Program-made: the position numbers and the translations under genes
Shown: positions 1 through 4,980 of the stretch, one piece after another
How the letters are laid out: each line of letters begins with the position of its first letter
How positions within the stretch are numbered: the first letter of the stretch is position 1
The notes under the pieces: generated by a model
What the model was told of the DNA's origin: nothing
Seen by the model: the letters and a program-made list of their open reading frames with translations, nothing else
The model's database searches: none
Source of the DNA: CAYHXN01 sp964360605
GTDB lineage: Bacteria; Patescibacteriota; Minisyncoccia; UBA6257; WO2-44-18
DNA length: 19,722 bases
Direction of reading: 5' to 3'
Assembly (NCBI GenBank): GCA_964360605.1
Contig: CAYHXN010000011.1
Location: 1-19,722 of the forward strand

Positions 1-1
1 T

Positions 2-109
2 ACAGAGAAGTATAATAATGCCGAAGTTGCTTATAGTAGGGAAAAACGGATTAATGCTTACAAAGGTGGCGAGGCATTTCAAAAATTAATAAACGGAGGG
101 TTCGCATAG
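2..109 (+). CDS. Possible 3' end of a gene entering from the left (partial)
   Basis: Frame 2 is open from the window edge to a TAG at 107-109, giving about 35 residues that end in FQKLINGGFA. Codon composition looks coding, with many G-starting codons. It would overlap the first 15 bases of the tRNA. Frame 3 is also open up to a TAA at 87-89, just before the tRNA, so the choice of frame is uncertain. No family is recognised from so short a piece. Confidence 0.25.
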   Translation, partial: TEKYNNAEVAYSREKRINAYKGGEAFQKLINGGFA

Positions 110-182
110 CGGTCTAGTGCGCACGCTTGGAGAGCGTGTATACCGAAAGGTATCGAGGGTTCGAATCCCTCACCCTCCGCCA
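95..182 (+). tRNA. tRNA-Ser (anticodon GGA), CCA encoded
   Basis: All elements of a class II tRNA can be read. The acceptor stem is ggagggt (95-101) with accctcc (172-178), discriminator G179 and an encoded CCA at 180-182. The anticodon stem is cacgc (122-126) with gcgtg (134-138), and its loop ttggaga places GGA at 129-131. A long variable arm (tacc-gaaa-ggta, 141-152) is typical of serine tRNAs. The T arm is gaggg, ttcgaat, ccctc (155-171). It reads UCC and UCU serine codons. Confidence 0.97.
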
Positions 183-187
183 TAACT

Positions 188-222
188 TGACACCTGATAC
201 TTGAAACCTGAAACTTAAATTA
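188..222 (+). repeat. Heptanucleotide-periodic array (5 units) before the DUF1761 gene
   Basis: From 188 the sequence runs in a strict 7-base period with consensus TGAAACY: units begin at 188, 195, 202, 209 and 216. Units 3 and 4 are tgaaacc and tgaaact. The last unit ends on position 222, the A of the downstream ATG. A second, longer array of the same motif lies before fusA (4918-4980). No Shine-Dalgarno sequence is present in this leader. Confidence 0.75.
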
Positions 223-638
223 TGAACTACATAACAGATATTAATCTATTATCAGTATTGGTCGCGGGGGTGGCGGCCATGGCAATCGGGTTTTTGTGGT
301 ACGGCCCGTTTTTTGGGAAAGTTTGGATGCGAGAATCCTACTGGACGGAAAACGAACTTGCCGAAGCAAAAAAGAGAATGGGCGCGAATTATTTTATGAG
401 TTTTATTACTGCTTTAGTGATGGCGATTGTTTTAGAGGTTTTAATAAATGGCATCGGTATTAACTCGGTTACCGGCGGTTTGAAACTGACTTTTATCGTT
501 TGGCTGGGACTATTAGCCACTGTTAAATTCAACGATAAACTATTCAGCAAAAATAAATCCATCACGCTTTTTTGGATTGATTCTGGCCATTATCTCGCGG
601 TAATGCTGGCGATGGGGGCGATTTTAACCTTCTTGTAA
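222..638 (+). CDS. DUF1761-family small membrane protein
   Basis: This 138-residue protein has four hydrophobic segments (about 8-28, 56-76, 86-104 and 119-137). The motif WYGPFFGKVW at 26-35, after the first helix, matches the DUF1761 family as I know it. That family consists of small four-helix membrane proteins of unknown function. The ATG at 222 directly follows a heptad repeat array and has no visible ribosome binding site. The gene lies 39 bases after tRNA-Ser and ends at a tandem repeat followed by a terminator shared with the converging Fe-S genes. Family call is fairly good; its role is unknown. Confidence 0.75.
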   Translation: MNYITDINLLSVLVAGVAAMAIGFLWYGPFFGKVWMRESYWTENELAEAKKRMGANYFMSFITALVMAIVLEVLINGIGINSVTGGLKLTFIVWLGLLATVKFNDKLFSKNKSITLFWIDSGHYLAVMLAMGAILTFL

Positions 639-710
639 TCCTTCGACTCTGCTCAGGACAAGTCCTTCGACTCTGCTCAGGACAAGTTCCTCGACCCTAC
701 TCAGGATAAA
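639..710 (+). repeat. Three tandem copies of a 24-bp repeat
   Basis: Units lie at 639-662, 663-686 and 687-710. The first two are identical; the third matches at about 18 of 24 positions. The core shared by units 1 and 2 is gctcaggacaag. A fourth diverged copy lies at 738-759 beyond the terminator and overlaps the end of a minus-strand gene. The first unit starts immediately after the stop codon of the DUF1761 gene. There are no spacers, so this is not a CRISPR array. Confidence 0.9.
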
Positions 711-712
711 TA

Positions 713-733
713 AAAACCCCGTTAAGGGGTTTT
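713..733. terminator. Bidirectional intrinsic terminator between converging genes
   Basis: The arms aaaacccc (713-720) and ggggtttt (726-733) flank a five-base loop. Followed by gttt on the plus strand and tattt on the minus strand, the hairpin has a U-rich tail in both directions. It suits both the DUF1761 gene (plus) and the NifU operon (minus). Confidence 0.85.
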
Positions 734-737
734 GTTT

Positions 738-759
738 CATCGGTTCTACTCAGGACAAG
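738..759 (+). repeat. Fourth, diverged copy of the 24-bp repeat, inside a gene end
   Basis: Eighteen of 22 bases match the tandem units at 639-686, including the end ctcaggacaag. Read on the minus strand it supplies the final residues Cys-Pro-Glu and the stop codon of the 103-residue protein, so the repeat forms part of a coding sequence. Confidence 0.75.
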
Positions 760-1057
760 TCCATTTTTCTAGATATCCGGACGGAGGATTTATGGACGCG
801 GATCCGTAAATTTTCTGCACGTCGGGAAATTTTTCTTTGATTTTCTTTCCGATTTTATCAGTGATTTCTTGGGCGGCGCAACCGCAAAAAGGGCTGCATC
901 CGGATGAACTGCCTAAAGCAAGAGCGAGTTTAACCGATTTCTTTTCAGGATTAAGTTCTTCTACCCACACAACAACTTTTGAAAGTTGGGGATCGTTTTT
1001 CAGTTTCGGACGAATTTCTTCCAACAAGAATTTTTCTAGTTCTTCTTGTAGCGGCAT
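746..1057 (-). CDS. Small Cys-containing protein, probable Fe-S partner of the NifU-like protein
   Basis: The protein has 103 residues: an N-terminal helix (about 1-17), a beta-beta region with VVVWVEEL and KLALAL, then GCSPFCGCAAQ with Cys54, Cys58 and Cys60, a helix, and a C-terminal Cys101. The layout resembles small alpha/beta Fe-S assembly domains (NifU C-terminal or DUF59/PaaD types), but I cannot assign a named family. A perfect Shine-Dalgarno AGGAGG (1062-1067) lies four bases before the ATG and overlaps the stop of the upstream NifU-like gene, so the two are co-transcribed and probably coupled. The last residues are encoded by a dispersed repeat copy. A role in Fe-S cluster handling is inferred from context and cysteines. 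Confidence 0.7.
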   Translation of the reverse strand: MPLQEELEKFLLEEIRPKLKNDPQLSKVVVWVEELNPEKKSVKLALALGSSSGCSPFCGCAAQEITDKIGKKIKEKFPDVQKIYGSASINPPSGYLEKWTCPE

Positions 1058-1065
1058 TTTTCCTC

Positions 1066-1635
1066 CTAAGATTCCCCGCCAACATCTTGCGGCGGAGGAT
1101 CTTCCAGTTTAAAACCGAAATTAGGCGTAATCGGAGGCTGGTCAGATTTTACTCCTTTTACCCAATGTAGAAATTTTTGCAGATGCGTTTTAATGCCATG
1201 CGCCAATGTGCTGATGGAAGACGGACAACCGGAACAAGAGCCCATCATATTTAAAACTACCTCACCTTTTTCTTCATCAATGCTTGTGATTTGGACGCTG
1301 CCCCCGTCTTGATGGAGATATGGCAGCACGTCCACGAGCAGCAAGCTTACCTCATCTTCGGGCGTAGCCACAACTTTGACTTGAACAGGTTTTTCATTAA
1401 CCGCGTCAATATTTAAAAATCCGATCAGTTGGTTTTTAATCTTTTTTTCAACATCTTCCCATTTTTTACTGTCCGGATTTTCCGCTCTGGCTCCGAAAAG
1501 TACAATCGGTGGAACGGTTTTTATGTAATAAATGTTTCGTAAAGCGAATTCTTTCTGGACCTCATTCAAGGCATTTTTAAAATCATCTTTAGTCATAACT
1601 TTCTCCACCAATTCCAGAAACGCATCGTGATCCAT
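1066..1635 (-). CDS. NifU C-terminal-domain (Nfu-type) Fe-S cluster scaffold/carrier
   Basis: This 189-residue protein carries a NifU C-terminal domain at about 95-160. The sequence LVDVLPYLHQDGGSV (100-114) is the family signature, and CSGC (Cys134, Cys137) is the pair that binds a bridging 4Fe-4S cluster in Nfu dimers. The first 90 or so residues form a separate domain; HFAL-type heme-scavenging-like or Nfu N-terminal relatives are possible but not recognised with confidence. The last 30 residues are Pro/Asp-rich. A strong promoter and a short leader with aaagg precede the ATG. It is the first gene of a two-gene minus-strand operon with the small Cys protein eight bases downstream. It probably delivers clusters to cytoplasmic apo-proteins. 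Confidence 0.9.
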   Translation of the reverse strand: MDHDAFLELVEKVMTKDDFKNALNEVQKEFALRNIYYIKTVPPIVLFGARAENPDSKKWEDVEKKIKNQLIGFLNIDAVNEKPVQVKVVATPEDEVSLLLVDVLPYLHQDGGSVQITSIDEEKGEVVLNMMGSCSGCPSSISTLAHGIKTHLQKFLHWVKGVKSDQPPITPNFGFKLEDPPPQDVGGES

Positions 1636-1662
1636 AACGCCTTTTTCAAATTACCGATACGT

Positions 1663-1690
1663 ATTATAACCGATAGAACCTATAAGTCAA
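1663..1690 (-). promoter_or_regulatory. Promoter of the NifU-like operon
   Basis: Read on the minus strand, TTGACT (1690-1685) and TATAAT (1668-1663) are separated by 16 bases. Transcription should start near 1656, about 20 bases before the start codon. Confidence 0.75.
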
Positions 1691-1696
1691 ACAATA

Positions 1697-1727
1697 AGAA
1701 AAAGCGGCCCGATGATTATCGGACCGC
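1697..1727 (-). terminator. Intrinsic terminator overlapping the end of the ceramidase-like gene
   Basis: On the minus strand the arms gcggtccgat (1727-1718) and atcgggccgc (1713-1704) flank a four-base loop and are followed by a run of T. The first arm contains the last two complete sense codons and the stop codon begins at the loop, so the gene ends inside its own terminator. Confidence 0.9.
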
Positions 1728-3032
1728 CATTTGTTTAAAAGCTTCCCTTACTCGTTTCCCCGCTTCGGGTCCGACCGACATTGATCTTTCATATTTATAA
1801 AGATCGCGCGGCCAGTCATCCGGATGTATTACGTAGCCAATTTCGTCGTTGGCCAAGCAAAACATCATTACGTATTCCGCGTTGAACATTTTTTTAATTT
1901 CCAACCCGAGCTTTGGTAGAATCTCTCCGGGTACCAGTAGCATCTTGGCATTGCCAAAATCTATAACACTTACTTCGGTGATGACGTTCCAATCGCGAGC
2001 CGTTCCTTCGGATTTTGGAATAATGCCGTGCTTAGAGGCTAGTTTAAAGGCATGGTTTTCCAGCGGCACCTCTATCTTTTGTGTGGTTACTTTCCAAGAG
2101 TTTTCCAGCGGTTTTGCGTTAGGAATAGATTTAATAGCCCATTCTGCCAGAATATTGCCCATCGCTTCACATTTTTTTACGTTATCGTATTTTATTTTTA
2201 ACGGGTTATATTCCGGACGGCGCAAAATGCCAGTGTTAGGAGTAATCATGCCTCCGAGAATGCCGTTGATGAAAATTGCTGTTCCGCCAAGTTCTTTTTC
2301 CAATCTTTTACAAAGATATCCTGGATAATCAGAGGAAACGAAACGGTTGCTACGAGAAAGCGCTTCTGGGTGGCAACCGAAATTAACTACTGTCGCGATT
2401 TGCTTATGCTTACCCCTTACCGACAATACAAAAATATCTTTATCCAGAAGCTCCGACTCACGTGAATTTTTGGAAAATCCGTCGCTTTCGGTTTTGGATA
2501 TCTTCAGAATTGCCGGCTCAGTCGTTTTCACGGTATCTGCCGCCAAACGCGCGATATTTTTCCTGACTTTCTCCATATACTTTTCATTGCGTCCGTTTGT
2601 CGCTAATGGAATTCGTCCCCAAAGACCTATGGTGTCTGGACCGGAATGCTGGTGGGTAGAAAAAATAAATACACCCTCCGGTTTTATGGAATGTTTCTCG
2701 GCAAGTTCTTTTTTAATTAGGAGAACATCGTAACGTATTAAACCAAGAAGATCAGCGCTGACAAAAACAAGACGTTCGCCGCTTTTTTCTAAAACTAGGC
2801 AACGCGCATAAAGATTATCGTAAGTTCCCAAAGCCATGCGGTTCGGACTAAATCCTCCCATTAGTAAGTTTTCTTCCGGAGTTATGATAACTGACCCCGC
2901 CGCGGCTTTCAGTTCCATGTTTTGGTCTTGGCTAAATCCGCTAAGCGACCACCGCCAAGGCTGGGCAGGCCACCGCCAAGGCGGGGCAGGCATGAGGCCA
3001 GCGACAAAAGACAAGATTACGGCAAGCTTCAC
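1716..3032 (-). CDS. Secreted neutral/alkaline ceramidase-family hydrolase (N-terminal domain type)
   Basis: The 438-residue protein matches the neutral/alkaline non-lysosomal ceramidase N-terminal domain, a zinc amidase fold. Candidate zinc ligands are His129 in HQHSGP (127-132), His221 in NFGCHPEA, Glu370 in VPGE and Tyr400 in EIGY. The loop holding the active Ser in characterised ceramidases (consensus near GDVSPN) reads GGMITPN here, with Thr264 where Ser is expected. Translation starts at GTG (3032), giving a signal peptide MKLAVILSFVAGLM; residues 15-28 are two copies of a seven-residue repeat (PAPPWRW, PAQPWRW) encoded by a dispersed DNA repeat. The fold is confident; the substrate is not, since these bacteria are not known to make sphingolipids. 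An N-acyl amide from a host or the environment is possible. Confidence 0.85.
   Translation of the reverse strand: MKLAVILSFVAGLMPAPPWRWPAQPWRWSLSGFSQDQNMELKAAAGSVIITPEENLLMGGFSPNRMALGTYDNLYARCLVLEKSGERLVFVSADLLGLIRYDVLLIKKELAEKHSIKPEGVFIFSTHQHSGPDTIGLWGRIPLATNGRNEKYMEKVRKNIARLAADTVKTTEPAILKISKTESDGFSKNSRESELLDKDIFVLSVRGKHKQIATVVNFGCHPEALSRSNRFVSSDYPGYLCKRLEKELGGTAIFINGILGGMITPNTGILRRPEYNPLKIKYDNVKKCEAMGNILAEWAIKSIPNAKPLENSWKVTTQKIEVPLENHAFKLASKHGIIPKSEGTARDWNVITEVSVIDFGNAKMLLVPGEILPKLGLEIKKMFNAEYVMMFCLANDEIGYVIHPDDWPRDLYKYERSMSVGPEAGKRVREAFKQMAVR
2945..2991 (-). repeat. Two tandem 21-bp GC-rich repeat units inside the ceramidase signal region
   Basis: Units at 2949-2969 and 2970-2990 differ at one base. 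A third copy with the same four-base gcga flank lies between rpsQ and rplN at 14731-14756; the shared 26-base block matches at 24 positions. The 21-base unit keeps the reading frame, encoding PxxPWRW twice. Confidence 0.85.
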
Positions 3033-3058
3033 ATAGCGCCTGTAAAAGTTCCACGAGT

Positions 3059-3087
3059 ATTATAAAGAGTCGGGCCGTCTCTGTCTA
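3059..3087 (-). promoter_or_regulatory. Promoter of the ceramidase-like gene
   Basis: On the minus strand TAGACA (3087-3082) and TATAAT (3064-3059) have a 17-base spacer. The predicted start lies near 3052, about 20 bases before the GTG start codon, which supports the choice of GTG at 3032. Confidence 0.7.
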
Positions 3088-3104
3088 CTCGGTCGATTAC
3101 TGCG

Positions 3105-3289
3105 AGTCTTTGCGGGATGTCTTATCCGCTCATTCTCGCGGCTCCAGTCCCGATGCTTCGCATCGTGGATCCTCGGCCTTTGGCCGGGACGAGCCGCTCC
3201 GAGGTCTCGGCCTTTTCGGTTCCGATGTCCATCGGAACACCATGCCGAAAAGGCCTCAAAATCCGCTCATAAGACATCCCGCAAAAACT
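3105..3289. repeat. Palindromic element with 21-bp terminal inverted repeats
   Basis: The arms 3105-3125 and 3269-3289 are inverted repeats matching at 20 of 21 positions (core gcgggatgtcttat). Inside are two further stem-loops. The first pairs gcggctc (3138-3144) with gagccgc (3191-3197) and gtcccg (3147-3152) with cgggac (3185-3190), and holds two small alternative hairpins. The second pairs ggccttttcgg (3209-3219) with ccgaaaaggcc (3245-3255), with ttccgatg/catcggaa stacked inside. The whole can fold as a three-way junction. It contains no convincing gene, and fills the 273-base gap between the ceramidase-like gene and the protease. Confidence 0.8.
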
Positions 3290-3307
3290 TTTAAAATAGA
3301 TTTGGAA

Positions 3308-3937
3308 TTACCAACTTAAGATAAATCGATAAATAGCGTCCACGATTGGAAAGACGTAACGGAAGCCGAAAAAGATTACTAAAAGCAAAATAAAAAATCC
3401 GTAGCGTTCTAAAAGAATTTGTAGGCGAGTAAATTGTTTTGGTAAAAGCGCGAAGAGAACATTAGAACCGTCCAGTGGGGGAATGGGTACAAGGTTAAAT
3501 ATTGCCAAAAGAACGTTGATAAAAATTATAAAACTCATAAGTTGGATTAAAATTTCTCCTTCCGGGCCAAGTAGATTCGCAAAGGGAAGTTTAAGCGCCA
3601 ACCCAAAAATAGAGGCGATGATGATATTACTTAAAGGCCCGGCAAGACCAATTAAACCCGCTCCAAGCTTTGGGTTTTTAAGCGAGTATGGATTATAAGG
3701 AACCGGTTTAGCCCAACCAAGAACAAACGCGCCGCCCGATAACAGGTATAAAGAAAGCGGGACGAAAAAAGAACCAAAAAACTCCAAGTGTTTTAGCGGA
3801 TTAAGGGTAAGGCGGCCGGCGTTTTTCGCCGTAGTGTCGCCAAGCCAGAGCGCCATTAATCCGTGGGATACCTCATGGATAATTACGGAAAATAATAATA
3901 CAAGAAGCTGAAAAACGAGAGTGCTTAAGTCGGGCAT
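3308..3937 (-). CDS. Site-2-protease family (M50) integral membrane metalloprotease
   Basis: The 209-residue, strongly hydrophobic protein has the zinc motif HEVSH (His21, Glu22, His25) within its first membrane segment and the second M50 motif NLVPIPPLDG (148-157), where Asp156 should be the third zinc ligand. NPLKH (46-50) and AGPLSN (99-104) are also typical of the short bacterial S2P/YwhC-like group. Such proteases cleave membrane-embedded substrates, but no partner is visible here. The gene is divergent from rpsL. Its promoter places the predicted transcript start on or next to the ATG. It lacks a PDZ domain, unlike RseP. Confidence 0.92.
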   Translation of the reverse strand: MPDLSTLVFQLLVLLFSVIIHEVSHGLMALWLGDTTAKNAGRLTLNPLKHLEFFGSFFVPLSLYLLSGGAFVLGWAKPVPYNPYSLKNPKLGAGLIGLAGPLSNIIIASIFGLALKLPFANLLGPEGEILIQLMSFIIFINVLLAIFNLVPIPPLDGSNVLFALLPKQFTRLQILLERYGFFILLLVIFFGFRYVFPIVDAIYRFILSW

Positions 3938-3943
3938 TCCTTT

Positions 3944-3952
3944 ATTATAACA
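3944..3952 (-). promoter_or_regulatory. Extended -10 promoter of the S2P gene (leaderless transcript predicted)
   Basis: On the minus strand TGT precedes TATAAT (3949-3944), an extended -10 element; no good -35 is seen. Only six bases (aaagga) lie between the -10 hexamer and the ATG at 3937, so transcription should begin at or next to the start codon. Confidence 0.65.
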
Positions 3953-3976
3953 GCTTTTCGTGGAAACTTTGATAAT

Positions 3977-4006
3977 TTGACTTACTCTAGTTGTTCTTGC
4001 TATTAT
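3977..4006 (+). promoter_or_regulatory. Promoter of the str operon (rpsL), leaderless transcript predicted
   Basis: TTGACT (3977-3982) and TATTAT (4001-4006) are 18 bases apart, and TGC directly before the -10 hexamer makes it an extended -10. The rpsL ATG begins at 4014, seven bases after the hexamer, where transcription is expected to start. Confidence 0.75.
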
Positions 4007-4013
4007 TTCCGTT

Positions 4014-4436
4014 ATGCCGACTATTAGGCAATTAGTTAAAAGAGGAAGAAAAAAGACGGTTTATAAATCCAAGGCGCCAGCGATGCAGCGTTATTTTAAT
4101 ACAATTAGAAACAAGCCGCTCCGGTCTGCTTCTCCGTTCAAGCGCGGCGTTTGTTTAAAAGTTTTTACCACCACTCCTAAGAAACCAAACTCGGCTTTGC
4201 GTAAAGTCGCCCGTGTACGGCTTACTAATGGCATGGAAGTAACGGCTTATATTCCGGGCGAAGGACATAATTTGCAGGAACACTCCGTGGTAGTAGTCCG
4301 AGGCGGTCGCGTTAAGGACTTACCGGGTGTGCGTTATCATATTGTACGTGGCGTTTTGGACGCTTCTGGAGTAGAAGCTCGGAGACAGCAACGGTCAGGG
4401 TATGGCGCGAAGAGGCCAAAAGCAGAAACAAAATAA
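4014..4436 (+). CDS. rpsL: 30S ribosomal protein S12
   Basis: The 140-residue protein opens with MPTIRQLVKRGRKK and carries the conserved decoding-centre stretch TTTPKKPNSALRK, the GEGHNLQEHS motif and RGGRVKDLPGVRYH, the streptomycin-related region. About 16 extra residues after KSKAPA make it the long form also found in Firmicutes. It helps set decoding accuracy in the small subunit. It is the first gene of the str operon, and its stop overlaps the next start by one base (TAATG). Confidence 0.98.
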   Translation: MPTIRQLVKRGRKKTVYKSKAPAMQRYFNTIRNKPLRSASPFKRGVCLKVFTTTPKKPNSALRKVARVRLTNGMEVTAYIPGEGHNLQEHSVVVVRGGRVKDLPGVRYHIVRGVLDASGVEARRQQRSGYGAKRPKAETK

Positions 4437-4903
4437 TGAGAAAAAAACACAATTACAAAAGAGAGCATAAACCAGATTTAAAATACAAAAGCGTTGTAGT
4501 AACGCGGTTCATTAACTATTTAATGGAAGGCGGAAAGAAATTCGCTTCAGAAAAAATTTTGTATGATTGTTTTGATATTTTACAAAAAGAAACCAAGCTG
4601 AACCCGATGGAGGTTTTTGAAAAAGCGTTAGAAAACGTTTCGCCAGCCGTAGAGGTCGTTTCCAAACGCGTCGGTGGCGCTAATTACCAGGTACCCCGAG
4701 AAATTCGGCCAGACCGCAAGTTTTTCTTAGCTACTCATTGGTTAATTGACGCTTCCAGAAAGAAAAAGGGGAAACCAATGGCTAAAAAGCTTGCCGAAGA
4801 AATTCTCGCCGCTTATAAAAACGAAGGCGCGGCGATTAAGAAAAAACAAGACACGCACCGAATGGCGGAAGCCAATCGCGCCTTTGCTCATTTTGCGTGG
4901 TAG
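4436..4903 (+). CDS. rpsG: 30S ribosomal protein S7
   Basis: At 155 residues this is the normal S7 length. Conserved blocks include FINYLMEGGKK near the N-terminus, VGGANYQVPREI and the C-terminal HRMAEANRAFAHFAW. S7 starts assembly of the 3' domain of 16S rRNA and contacts the E-site tRNA. Its ATG overlaps the rpsL stop by one base, so translation is probably coupled. Gap to fusA is 76 bases and is filled by a heptad repeat array. Confidence 0.98.
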   Translation: MRKKHNYKREHKPDLKYKSVVVTRFINYLMEGGKKFASEKILYDCFDILQKETKLNPMEVFEKALENVSPAVEVVSKRVGGANYQVPREIRPDRKFFLATHWLIDASRKKKGKPMAKKLAEEILAAYKNEGAAIKKKQDTHRMAEANRAFAHFAW

Positions 4904-4917
4904 ATTCTCATAAAGCA

Positions 4918-4980
4918 TGAAACGTGAATCGTGAAGTATGAATCACGTTTCAAGTTTCAAGATTTAAGATTTAAGTTTCA
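4918..4980 (+). repeat. Nine-unit heptanucleotide array with internal inversion, before fusA
   Basis: Exactly nine 7-base units fill 4918-4980. Units 1-4 are in the TGAAACG sense (4918-4945) and units 5-9 are in the reverse-complement sense (such as agtttca and agattta, 4946-4980), all in one phase. The switch makes a hairpin: tgaaacgtga (4918-4927) pairs with tcacgtttca (4943-4952). The last base is the A of the fusA ATG. The same consensus forms the array at 188-222. Confidence 0.8.

Noticed and set aside
639..759. CRISPR array
   Set aside because: Units are directly tandem without spacers, and no cas genes are near.
1849..2733. Plus-strand open frames within the ceramidase-like gene
   Set aside because: They are antisense shadows of a well-supported gene with recognisable motifs and its own promoter and terminator.
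3110..3319. Plus-strand open frame of 69 codons
   Set aside because: It lies in the palindromic element, has Ser/Arg-rich low-complexity content and no ribosome binding site; it follows from the inverted repeats.
4014..4436. Extra 16 residues in S12 before the KRGVC motif
   Set aside because: Firmicutes and others have the same long form (for example the NSFKK-type segment in Bacillus), so this is a normal variant.
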